Positions 45,725-56,499 of a DNA stretch of 64,000 bases are shown here, in pieces. This DNA comes from Nymphaea colorata. Taxonomy: Eukaryota > Streptophyta > Magnoliopsida > Nymphaeales > Nymphaeaceae. The notes beneath the pieces are model-generated. The model was not told the origin of the DNA and made no database searches. It saw only the letters and a program-made list of their open reading frames with translations. Each line of letters opens with the position of its first letter. Position 1 is the first letter of the stretch. A program made the position numbers and the translations under genes. The stretch covers positions 5,659,224-5,723,223 of the forward strand of contig NC_045141.1 in NCBI RefSeq assembly GCF_008831285.2, given 5' to 3'.

Positions 45725-47088
45725 CTTTCATTTGTACATGTTTCCTTCTTTTACATTCAATTTGCGCTAATGTTCCTCACTAGATTTGTAGTTTTCCTCA
45801 AGGAATAGAGCTTATACTTTAATTATTGCTTCTGGTGATGGAGAGAGAGAGAGAGACGAGAAAATAGGAATCCATAACAAAATTTGAGGACAAAAAGTCA
45901 ACTAGATACAAAAATGAACTGCAAAAATAAAATAGAAGAATAAAATACATGAGATAACAGCCCAATAAAATAAAATAAGAGAGGTCGTGAGAGAGTGGAT
46001 AAGCGGCGCGGTAGAGTCACCCAGTAGCAAACAAAAGATGGTGTAGTGTCCGAATAGTAAAGTGGACATTCCCCTGGACAAAGCGTGTCACAAAATCTGG
46101 CGATGAGAAGCTGCCCCTAAAGACCCTATTGTTGCACTCTTCCCAAATGTGCCACCAAAAGCATATAAACAATAACCTCTAAATATGAACCCAGGAAAAG
46201 GCGAATAGCTACAAACAAAAGAAGACGAAACAGTGGCAAGAATACTATAGAAGAAAGGGCATGAGGTAAAGAGGTAAACCTGAGACTCAGCTGTGGCGAG
46301 GTAGATGAGACACTAGTTAGCTAAACTAATGCCAAGGTGCTATAGGTAGTCAAAAGTATTAATGTGGCCAGTAAAAAGAAACCAGACATAAGCAATGTCA
46401 CGAGGAGAGGGGCTAGGGGACCAAAGGGACTGGGGTGAGAGCGATGCGGTGGAAGAAACAAAGAAGGCCAGGTAGCAAGAAGAAAAAGTGAAACCACAAG
46501 AATACGAAAGAGGACAGGATGGGGGGGGGGTGGGGGGGTAAGTGATGGGAGGTCAACAAAGTGGAGAAAAAAGAGAAGGGCTGAAAGCTGACAGCACCAA
46601 AAGTGGGAAGGTGAGGTCTGAGAGAGGGAAATATTTCAATCACTAGGTGATGGCAGATCATACTTGGAATAGATGAAAAGGGTGATGGGAGAAAGCTCAG
46701 TTGCCAAACACCACCACCAAGAACACAATGAAGACTCACACGCCCAACTAAGGTTGGTAACCCCGGCACCCCCATGATGATGCGGAAGGGCAACCATGTC
46801 CCAATGTGCAAGGCAATCTGAGGGCCGATCATCAATCTAGATAAAGCTACGAATGATCTTATCAAACATTCTCAGGACAGACACAAGAAGTCAAAAGACC
46901 ATGAAAGCATGGAGGGAGACAGATGCAAGACAATGCAAAGGAAGACATCTCAGTGATAGCTGTGGGAGAGAGAGAGAGATCTTTTGTTTTGTTAACAAAT
47001 CATTCTTTTTGTTTACCATTCCAATGTTCAGCTGCTGAAGATTTGATATTTTATTTTTATTTTTAGTTCTGAAATGTCTAAGGTGGCA
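45725..47088 (-). mobile_element. 5'-truncated LINE inserted in NLR upstream block
   Basis: Minus-strand translation with frame changes: IRSFIWIDDRPSDCLAHWDM, ALPHHHGGAGVTNLSWACES and SWWWCLATELSPITLFIYSK (near 46850-46640), then WWHIWEECNNRVFRG (near 46170-46130). These are the C-terminal hallmarks of plant LINE ORF2 after the reverse transcriptase, including the zf-RVT region. A poly-G tract (46520-46538) disrupts it. Boundaries come from comparison with 11815-11830. A clear target duplication was not found. Confidence 0.8.
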
Positions 47089-47089
47089 G

Positions 47090-47305
47090 CTTAATGGTTC
47101 AGTTTTATTCTTTTCCTTGTTTTCTTTTCAATGGAAAACATGACTAACACTTCAAAAAGCAATAAGTTTTGCTCATGGGAGGAATGCATCAATATAAGTT
47201 GTGGCCACAATTTGATGAGCAAGAGAATCCGAAGGTTAAACTTTCCATTGTTTTTAGGGTCTCTACACTTCAATAAGTTAAAAAGGTACAGAAGGTTGCA
47301 TGGCA
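47090..47305. repeat. NLR upstream block, second copy (right part)
   Basis: Continuation of the block after the LINE: TGGTTCAGTTTTATTCTT through CTACACTT-A-TAAGTTAAAAAG, matching 11825-12050. It then joins the three-copy repeat, a junction not shared with the NLR1 side. Confidence 0.8.
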
Positions 47306-47309
47306 ATCA

Positions 47310-48200
47310 CCACCAGCAAGGCATATGATATTGAAGTAATGGTCAAAGCCCTGCCTTCTACCAGGGGCGAAGCCAAGGGAGATGGCCCACAGGGGTTCTG
47401 CCCAACCCCTTAATTTTTTCTTTTAAATTTATATGTAAATTTTATAAAATTTTACTTGTCTTGTGTAAAAATTTGAAAAATGATATTTCAGCCCCTATCA
47501 AAATTCAGAAACTTTAATTCAGCCCCCCCTTATGAAATTTTTTTGACTCCGCCGCTACCTTCTACCATGGATTATGCGAGAAGACGTGCACCGTTAGGTC
47601 CCAGACAGCATCATACTTCGGACCTGGATGGTGAGAGGCCCACTCGTTGGGCCTAGAGAAGAAGACCCATTTTAAGGGGAGTGGGTTGATGTTGTCCCGG
47701 CTTGACCTGCATTGTCTCTCTACCCTTGAACCGGCTCCTACCTGCCACACTTGACAAGAGCCATCGTACACATTCAAGGAGGCTATCTCATGGTCCAGAT
47801 CTCAGTGTGGGCCCACACCCTACTCAACCTTTGCCAGCACCCACTTATTGTAGCATGTCTCTCTGCCTCAAGAAGAAGTTAACCTTGCCAGACCAGTGCC
47901 CAACTCTAGCAACAAGGCTTGGACACGGTACACAGTAAAAGAAAGAAGTACATTTTGATAATTTATTAAAAAATGTCCTCTATATCTTTTTACTTTTTTT
48001 ATTTTCAATATTGTCTTTACAAATAATTTTCCTTTTCAATGTGAACTAAGGGTATTTTAGTCATTAAACCAGACTGGCACACAAAAATTCATCCACCATA
48101 TGGTACATATAACCAGGCTTGCAATAGGTAGCATCAAAGACTCCGTTGAAATGATTTGTTGTTTCCTAGATTTAATGACTAGATCATTTGCCTATAACTA
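47310..48200. repeat. Three-copy repeat (second copy)
   Basis: Equivalent of 17430-18210 and 59600-60250, interrupted by its own MITE at 47362-47557. It continues with GATTATGCGAGAAGACGTGC, GGCCCACTCGTTGGGCC, CACTTATTGTAGCATGTC and a tail TTTAGTCATTAAACCA. It is followed by the purine-rich repeat at 48260-48490, as in the first copy. Confidence 0.75.
47362..47557. mobile_element. hAT-type MITE, TSD CCTTCTAC
   Basis: A 196-bp element beginning CAGGGGCGAAGCCAAGGG and ending GACTCCGCCGCTA, flanked by perfect CCTTCTAC at 47354-47361 and 47558-47565. It sits at a different site from the MITEs of the first and third repeat copies, so it is an independent insertion. Confidence 0.92.
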
Positions 48201-48722
48201 TGACTGCTAAATGTAAGGATAGAAGTGATGTTCCAAACAAAGCCTAAGATAGCTAGTGGAATAGAGTGGTTAAGGTCCTGCGGTGGTGCAACCCGGTGGG
48301 TTCTTTGGCCTTCTCTTTTTTGCCTTGTTTGGATGGAATGAAACTTAAGGAAGTGATTAATGGATGGAAGGGCCAAGAAAGGAAAGGAATTGAAAGAAAA
48401 TTGGTAGGGAAAGAAAAGAAAAGGAGAAGAAAATGAAAAAGATTATTATAAAAGCTTGTTTCGATATAAAAGAAAGGGAAAGAGATAATTTAAATTGATT
48501 TACAATAATGTCCTTAACACTTGAACTTATTATCTAACTAAAAATATTTGATTCAATAGTACTACATGTCTATCTCTAAAAAAAATAACAACATTGTACT
48601 TATGTTAATTTTTTATTTAATAAAAAGTAACCAAATTAAATACTCGATGGTACTTGGCTAGAAAATTCATGGGTTCTTTCTTATACTTAATTTTTTTAAC
48701 ATTCTTTTAAATTTTTTTAACG

Positions 48723-48791
48723 TTACTGACTGGAACAGATTAGAAATGGGTGCTTCTACATGTGCATTCATTACTATTGCCATCTTCCCCG
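48723..48791 (-). pseudogene. NLR CC-domain start, 20-codon scrap
   Basis: Minus strand: CGGGGAAG then ATG at 48783 followed by codons for MAIVMNAHVEAPISNLFQSV. It is clearly the start of the family CC domain (NLR1: MAIVIDAFAEAAISNMFWSV), with the GGGGAAGATGG start context conserved. Homology ends at about 48723. Either an NLR was deleted here or only its 5' tip was copied. Confidence 0.8.
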
Positions 48792-48989
48792 GTTTCGCGA
48801 AGAAAGGCAAAGAGACAAATGTAGAAACCAGGTGGCTGACACTGTCGACTGGTAAACTTCAGTTCTACGAAATTGGTGGAGAGTACATAACCTGCCCACT
48901 TTTTTTTTTCAAAACAAAGAAATTTATTTAGCCCATCGGAGTTGTGATCTGACCAATGACTAGAAGCACAACTTGTCCGAGCCAGAGGG

Positions 48990-49241
48990 GAAGGCCCAGC
49001 TAGGCCCACAGGTAGCTATCAATGTCCTTGCCAAACTTATGGGACTCGTACTAATGCAGTTCAGCTGTTGTCTTTCAACAAACCCTGTTTGACAGAACCA
49101 TGAGCTCAGTACTAGGTGTGAAAGGTCTCTCTAACAATAGCAACAGAGCAAGATCAAGTGGCACTAGCCAGGTAAGGTTAAGTATTTGCTATCATGTTGG
49201 TTTAAAAGAAGAAATCCAACATTTTTCCTGCGGCTTATATA

Positions 49242-49292
<51 letters not shown>

Positions 49293-49350
49293 CAGTAGAA
49301 TTCGACTGCTATCTTGATAAGTGTGTGAAGGGAGTGGAATAGTTGGGTCA
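48990..49350. repeat. Duplicated block (third copy) with (AT)n
   Basis: Related to 32550-33060 and 37870-38520: TGCAGTTCAGCTGTTGTC, CTGTTTGACAGAACCATGAG, AGATCAAGTGGCACTAGCCA. It ends with (AT)n at 49256-49291. Confidence 0.8.
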
Positions 49351-49715
49351 GATGCTGCTGATTTTGGCCCATAAGTTTATCTTCATCAAATTTAAGTGTT
49401 TTTTATTTTTGACGAAAGTCGATTTCTTTCTTTTCATTTTTGTCCACTTGTGTGCCGCTCAGCATACCTTCTTTAGATGCCTCGTATTTTAGCTTCTTTT
49501 TTTCTCCAAACTGTGATTAGTTTTTCTAAATAAATTATTTGATTTAAATTTTTAATGGTGTCTCAGCATTAATTATTTTTCTCGCTTTACATCATTAAAA
49601 AATCAAATGCCAATATTTTAAAACACAGTGTTATAGGAGAAATTATATATATATATATATATAATAAAAAAAAATATAATATATATAATTTTATTGCAGT
49701 CAAATCATGTCAGGT

Positions 49716-50640
49716 TAAGTATGTTCTTTTCTTTTAATTTCATTACTGTCAAGCGAACCTGCGCCAAACATGGGCTTGGATCCTGATGGCTGGGGTGAGC
49801 CAGGCTTGAGACTTGATGGCTAGACCGAGCCCAGTTATACATTCACATGTTGTTATTGAACTTTTGCCAATCAAGTCAATTGCTGAGAAACAGGTGACCC
49901 AGGAGGGCCTGCTTCCTTATAAAACAACCGATGCCAAAAGCCTCATATGGACTTCTTGGTGTGATTTCTTAGAATCTTACACTTTGCAAAAATTTCATAA
50001 TTTCAATTCTTTCAAATATCCACTTGAATTAAAAAGACACACTATAAAATGCATGATTTATAAATTATTCGACTATAAGTAGTTTCCATATATTTTTTTC
50101 AAATGTACGCAGGTTTTTCAGATTTTGGGTATGTGTTTTAAATTTGTGAAGATGATTAAATGCATATTAATGACATAAATATGAAAAACAAAACTTTGAA
50201 GATCGCTCAAATAATGGCCAGCTTGGGATTTTATCGTATCAGCTAATTAATCGGGGCCTTTGTGCATCAATTGATGGATATAAAACAAAATAATATTTGA
50301 AATTGTTTTTAAAATTTTTGTAAAGGAAAAAGGTATTTTTTATCTGTATCGATTCAAGCCAAAGGACATTGCCTTCTGTTTGACCTAAACAGCATCGCAT
50401 TTATCATTTATACAAGGTACGTGCTGGTATTCACATAATTGATTTTTGTTTTCAATTACGAAAAAAAATCAAATGAGAGAGATGGTCATCAATTTGAGAA
50501 GTTTAAAACAGCTAGACAAGACTCTGTTGATGCATAAATTAAACAAGAGCGGCAATGAAATGACAACACACATATTTAACCAAGATAATTAATTACAATT
50601 TGTCACCGATTTTCAGTAACATTATCTATACACGTGTTAT
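49716..50640. repeat. 3' flank of NLR5, containing the empty LTR site
   Basis: Paralog of 1914-1970 plus 4881-4990 without the LTR: GCGCCAAACATGGGCTTGG at about 49761-49779 has a single ATGGG (49770-49774). It continues as the flank shared with 6140-6905 and 33250-34205. An (AT)n tract is at 49643-49682. Confidence 0.88.
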
Positions 50641-50661
50641 CTTTCCCCTAAAACGGTTGCT

Positions 50662-53407
50662 TCACTCCTGCAGCAGATGGAGTGCTGGACATGAGATAAT
50701 TGTCAACATTTCAAGCTTGGAGAGGCAGGTGATCCGTTCCTGTGCATCCGTGGGACATGTTGTTTCATTTTGTTGTGGAGTAATATTATTGACGTCCACC
50801 AGAGACTTCAGATTGGGTAACTTAGAAAGCCATAGTCTTCTCAGTTTGGGGAGGCATTGCCAGTGGCCTCCCAAGCAGATGTCCTCAGAGAAAGAGTATA
50901 GTTACAATGTCTCCAGTTGGAGAGACCCCACACCCACTGAGGCAACCCATTGCCACTTCCATACACATGCAACGTCTCCAATTTAGGCAAGTCACCAATC
51001 GTGTTGAGACCATCACAGTCAGAAATATTCAAGGACTTCAACAAAGGCATGCTCAGCAATGCACAGAATGTTGGGCATTCTCTGACCTGCAAATTTTCCA
51101 ATGATTTAATTCCTATCACAGTTGCCAGCAATGGGCAACGTTCCAGGCATAGTGTCCGCAGGTCCACATAGTTGGTGTCCAAATACCACACTGGCCTATC
51201 TCTTTCATAATCACAAATTGCCAACCTCTCTATACCATGTGGAGGTTCCAAAGCCTCCAGCAAACCCCTCTCTTCAGAAGCACTACCCACTCTGTCATCA
51301 TCTCCCACCTTGAAGTACAATTCCACACCATTCAGTTCATGCCTCTCCTTGAGATGTACCTTCTTTGCATCGATCACTTTCACCCTTCCTCCCCGCAAAC
51401 CTTCAATGGACAATTCCCCCTTTAGTTTGTTCAAGTCTTTTAGTTCATTAATATTTCAACCTCTTGTCTTCCCTTTGTCATCGCATACCATAAACCTATG
51501 CAAGGTCTGTAAATTGGTAAGCTTCCCCAAGCCTTCAGCTACAAATTCCAAACACTTTGTTCCTTTCAGCCCAAGATACCTCAAGTTCACAGTTGCCCAT
51601 TTCCTTGGGCAACTCTTCAATATCACTATGACTTAAATCCAATGTTTGCAAGTTACGGAGCCTGCCGATTGAACTGGGCAAGGGTCTCACTTTAGAATAG
51701 CTGAGATCGATATATTTTAGAAGTGAAAGGTCTTCAATGGACTTTGGCAACTCATGAATATCCTGACATGCCCTCAATGACAACACCCTCAACCACTTGA
51801 AATTGGTTATGTATTTAATATAAAACAGAGGCAAGTGTAACTTGGAACCGGAACCGGAATCCGATTTTAAGTATATAATATAAGGCAGAGGGAAGTCTGA
51901 CTTGGAATCAGCCAACAATGTGCACACCTTATTTGCTGTTTCCAAGGCATTAGGCTTGTGTCCCTCTGCATCATCGTGTACACTAAGTAATGACTTATGG
52001 TGGGTGTGCTCAGTAGCGGAGGCATGGCTATATTCCCTTCCATCTATATATAAGGCAAGGTCATGCAAAATGTTATGCAACGTGAGATGAGTGCCCTCAT
52101 AACCATATCCACGTGCTTTTTCAATCAAGCATCGGTTCATCAGATCATCAATGTATTGGTTTGCTGTCATTTCCACATCTATGCCTTCCTTTTCCTCTAT
52201 CAATTCATGCACCAACCATTGCCAGATCAATCTCTCCCTTTCCATCTTATAATCCTTTGAATAAATGCAGCAATATGCAAAACAGCTCTTTAAATAATGC
52301 GGCAAGTCATCATAGCTCAGCATGAGACCTGAAAGAACTTTGCCACCGATTTCAGCTGCAGACATCTCCCATTCCCATATCTTACTACCCTCCACGAATT
52401 TCCAGTCTTTTGTATGCATTTCTTGGTACGCATCATCGACCCTACCGTCTTAATCACAAGCAGCAACCCACCACACTTCCTTACTATTCTCTCTCCAACA
52501 TCTCTGATCCTATGCAGCACCAAATCTTCTTCTGTTTGGCTTGCCTCCTTTAGAAACAACTCCCAGCTTTGGTCAAAACTAAATTCTGGTAATTCATGGA
52601 CATAAGAAGCACACATCCCTTTCGATACATTTTTCTTTCTACTGGTAATCAAAATATTGCTCCCCATTGCACCTGCCATCAATGTTCCCTCTACCTCTTC
52701 CTCCCACCATTCTAGTTCCCACACATCATCTAGGACCAACAAAAATTTTCCTTTAAGAGCTCATTCTGTAATTGTGTGCACAACTCACTCATGGAACAAT
52801 AAGGGTTTTCTCTAGATCCCTTGCACACTTCCCTTAGTATCTGCCGCACCAAAACCTTACGGTTTTGCCTCTCCGAAACACAAACCCACCATCTACATTT
52901 TCCAAAATGTTCTTTGACTTCTTTAAAGACCATTTTTGCAAGAGTTGTTTTGCCGATTCCACCTTTTCCTACAATAGAAATAATAGAAATACCACCCTTC
53001 TGTGCCTTACTACTTTGTATAGAGTCATTCGACCAGAGCTTTTCTACTATCACCTTTTTATCATCCTCCCTCCCTGTAGGTGGTTGTACACCCATGTGAT
53101 GGGTTGTCTCTCGGGGGTTGTCATGTTCACCACGAACAGGACCCTCACTACCAATATCTCTTGGTGTTATTTCGAGCACATCCGCCATTATCTTATTTTT
53201 TTATATTTTCTCAAGCTTTTGGCTGATATTTTTAATATCAATTGCAAGGTTGTAGGAAGCAGATACATGTTCCTTAAAGCAAGAGCACAGAATGGTCCAG
53301 GGCTTCCTTACCTTGTTCCATGAAGTTATAGAATGCTTGTCCCTTTTGCAAATTGCAATTGTGCTTTGGTATCCTTCGATGATACATGTTCCTTAAAGCA
53401 AGAGCAC
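50662..53407 (-). pseudogene. NLR5: CNL pseudogene lacking CC N-terminus
   Basis: Begins inside the CC domain (IIEGYQSTIAICKRDK near 53380), then a TAA at 53201 and MADVLEIT at 53188. NB-ARC: GKGGIGKTT near 52945, FLLVLDDVWE near 52735, CGGLLLV (GLPL with P to L), RNBS-D FAYCCIYSKDY, and LHN at the MHD position near 52075. LRRs run to 50662. Frameshifts lie near 52733, 52415 and 51610, and TGA replaces TGC near 51460. LRRs from PALESL to PQWVWGLS are fused in frame by a deletion (near 50950). The longest frame is 52419-51535 (294 codons). It is the least damaged copy across NB-ARC, but its promoter and start are replaced by LTR sequence at 53408. Confidence 0.92.
53262..53407. repeat. 27-bp direct repeat at NLR5/LTR junction
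   Basis: GATACATGTTCCTTAAAGCA plus AGAGCAC occurs at 53262-53288 in its normal CC position and again at 53381-53407, where it separates NLR5 from LTR copy C. The second copy replaces the expected CC sequence after TTCGATGAT, with ATGAT/GATA microhomology. Confidence 0.9.
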
Positions 53408-53663
53408 GATCGAACCCCTTTCCCCTCTCATTTTGACAAAAAAACCACTCTTTATGCGGCATTTTTGACCATTTTTAGTGGGCATTAGCCCTGCCCACAT
53501 CAGAAAATGTTTTCTTGCAGGCCTAATGGCCAATCCCACCTATTTCAATCCTATTTCTTTTACAAAAAATTTGAAAAAAGGTCAAAATTAGTTGAAATTC
53601 CTATGAAAATGTTATAAAATTTTAAAAAAAAATTGAATTTTGGGTTTTGGCTCCAAAATCCTT

Positions 53664-53671
53664 TATAAATA
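53664..53671 (+). promoter_or_regulatory. LTR TATA box (copy C)
   Basis: TATAAATA followed by CCCCCCACA, in the same context as copy B. It points away from NLR5, so it would not drive that gene in sense orientation. Confidence 0.6.
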
Positions 53672-53954
53672 CCCCCCACATCCCCCCTCTTGGGCAAGAG
53701 TTAGCCCTTGGAAAAACTCTAGTGTACTCACTTAAAGACTTAGAGTTTTTCCCTTAGCTCTCTCTCTCCCTCTTCCTCTTTCCATTTCTCTTCTTTCTCT
53801 TCAACTTGGAGCAAGCTACAACTCTCTTGGAGACATCATCTTCATTATTTTGGAGATTATTTCAAGGTAAGTCCAAGATAATTTCAAGTATGGTTGTTCA
53901 TTTTCTTAAGTTATTTCTTATTAGAGGTATGTAATCATCATCCCTCTGATTTCT

Positions 53955-54440
53955 CTCTTATTTTCTTTCTTTTCATCTTCATCTCTCCATGACCAAAAGA
54001 GATAGCACTCAACTTCTTTTTATAGACAAGAGGCTATGCTCAAGTGCACCAAGAGTATGGAAAGATGAGATGATCTTTCATTTCATGATTGAATCATGTT
54101 TTCTCTTTTATTGAATATAGCATTGTTTTTTTTTCTTCATTTTCTTCTCATCTTCATCTCATGACAAAAAGAAATATCACTCAACCTCTTTTTAGAGAAA
54201 AGATGCTATGCTCAAGTGCAACAGGATCATAAAAAGATGAGATGATCTTTCATTTCATGATTGAATCATGTCTTCTCTTTTATTGAATGTAGCATTGTGT
54301 TTCTTTCTTCCTTTTCTTCTCATCCTCGTCTCTCCATAGCCAAAGGAGATAACACTCAATCTCTTCTTAGAGATAAGAGGCTATGCTCAAGTGTACCAGG
54401 GGAATGAAAAGATGAGATGATCTTTCATTTTATAGTTACA
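53955..54440 (+). repeat. Triplicated 172-175 bp segment inside LTR copy C
   Basis: GATGAGATGATCTTTCAT recurs at 54064, 54236 and 54411, each preceded by GAGGCTATGCTCAAGTG-type sequence and by ACTCAA-CTCTTTTTAGA. The solo LTR at 1971-4880 has one divergent equivalent (about 3000-3150). This accounts for most of the extra length of copy C. Confidence 0.88.
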
Positions 54441-56120
54441 TTATGCCCTCTCTCCTAGTTGAATCTTTCTCTTCCCATCATCCTCTCTCTCTCTCTCTCT
54501 TTCCTTCCTTGAATATTGTCTATATATCATCCACGCATAGTTGCTTGGATTTCCCTTTTATATGTGAACATATGGTGAGAATGAGAGTGTGGTTAGGGGT
54601 TTTTTATTTTTATCTTCATATCAACTTTTGAGTTTGGGACTTGTCCAACCCGAGGAAAACCCTCACAAAAATATACATGTTAATGTGCATTTGTATGTCA
54701 TTTTGTGCTAGTTTCCTTTCTAATCATCCAATTAGGTACCCTAATGAGTGCCTCGTTATATTGCTTGATTTTCTTCCATACCCACCGGTGGAAGAAAAAT
54801 ATCCCTTGTGACAAACCAAATAATAACATTCCATATTTATATAAATCATATTTTCTAAAACATTTTTAAAAGAAACCTTCTAATGCTGCCTTAGCGACTT
54901 AGCTTAGACTCTTGCATGAGTCCAAGCTCTCCTCCGGCTCACATTAAACTTGAAGTTGGTAATTTTAAGTTATTCCTTGATTTCTAAACTTGTGAAGGCA
55001 CACATGTATATACATATTATATATATCCATGTGCGCATAATGATCTCCTTATCTTTCTCTCTCTATGCTTTCATTTTCCATTTTACAAATTTTCATATGT
55101 GCATGAATGTGTATGCATATGTGCTCTATTTCCTCTCTTTCAAACATTTTATTCCTCTTTTCAAGACAAATATCTTCCCATACAGAATTTCCTATACATT
55201 CCCATATATACGTATGTATATTTTTCTTTTTCTTTTCAAATCAATACATCTTTTTCTTTTAAACTTTTATATATGTGTATATGTAACGGAATGTACACAT
55301 ATGTGCATGTCTTTCTCTATCTCTCTCTCTTTCTTTTCATTAGAGTGTTTTATCTCTTGTATTCTTTTTAACATTATCCTCTCATGATTTTTTTTATTTA
55401 CCGACTTCATTAAGACCACAAACCAAGTAATGACCCAATATTGGAATCATGCTTGATGGTCTACAATCCAATCTCCTTTCAACAAAAAAACTTTTACTTC
55501 TTACATACGATAATTATAAAAACAAAAATCTTAGATGTATGTTGTAGTAGGAATGAATTTAGATGAATGTTGTGGTAAGAATGTTTTACATTCTTCCAAT
55601 CATATAGGATGAATGTATCCATGCCTTCACCTTCACTCAATATCACTTATGATCACAAACACCACTCCAAAGAACTTAAGCAAGATGAGATGAAACTCTA
55701 ACTAGGTGGTAACTGAATTAGAACAAAATCTCAAACCTACTTAAAGTCTTAAGAGAACACTAAAATGACTTCAAAATGATTTCTCAAACTTTCCAAAGGA
55801 TATTTTCCAATTTTAGTGTTCCCCAAAATATTTCACATTCTCAAGCAACTCTTCAAGAGTCTTTTTAAAAGTTTGATACATCAAACTTTCAATATTTTTC
55901 TAAACCGCATATAGAATAAAAAAGATGTTTAAGTTAATCTAAATTCGTTGATCCTCGTACCGATGATAAACATAGCCCTTGGGTTGATTACCCCCGGTAA
56001 AGGCGCCGGGAATGGTTGATCCTCGTACCGATGGGCGAGTCCCTTTCTTTCTTATTTCAAAACAAAACCTTATTTTTCTGGAGCACTCCAAAACCAATGA
56101 AAATTTTGGGATGCAAACAC

Positions 56121-56499
56121 CTTTCTTCTCTTTTCCCAATTTTTCTAGTTTCCCCAATGATTTAGTCAGAGGCATTAGGAAATTGACACATAAAGATGAT
56201 GCTCCACCTTGATGTGGAACTCAGGAAAGCACACAGCTGAAGGTTGATAGAAAAAAAACAAAAAGGTGAAAAAAAAATCACAAAAAGATGAAGAAGGAGC
56301 TAGGCATTTGCCTGGGCTTGGTAGGGTCCTTCCCTTTCTTAGCAGCTCTCTTCCCAGCTCCGTCGCTCCCAGAGACCTCCATCTTTGTTCCCATCCTGAA
56401 ATCACAAGTTACTCCATCTGATCTCCCAAAAACCTCAAAAAAAACCATAGGAAAACAAAATCTGATTTCCTTGTGGTGGGCAATGGTGCTACCTTGTGT
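56121..56499. other. Unassigned sequence between LTR C and repeat copy E
   Basis: No gene. Plus-strand frame 56288-56581 lacks recognisable motifs and its start is not conserved in copy D. Confidence 0.4.

Larger units (their letters stand above)
53408..56120 (+). mobile_element. LTR copy C, 5' end missing
   Basis: Aligns with 2480-4880 of the solo LTR: AGTGGGCATTA-CCTGC, CCTAATGGCCAATC, TCCAAAA plus TATA box 53664-53671, GTTTGGGACTTGTCCAACC-like at 54635, TTTACCGACTTCATTAAGACC near 55397, and GATTACCCCCGGTAAAGG to GATGCAAACA at 56120. The first about 450 bp, including the CpG-rich block, are missing. No target duplication can be assigned. It abuts NLR5 at 53407. Confidence 0.85.

Noticed and set aside
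46413-46865. 150-codon minus-strand frame in the LINE region as a host gene
   Set aside because: The adjacent frame gives clear LINE ORF2 C-terminal motifs (GGAGVTNL, WWWCLATELS); this frame is an out-of-phase shadow with a poly-proline artefact from a poly-G tract.
53955-54440. CRISPR-like or satellite array
   Set aside because: Only three long imperfect units inside an LTR, no short spacers; it is a local triplication.
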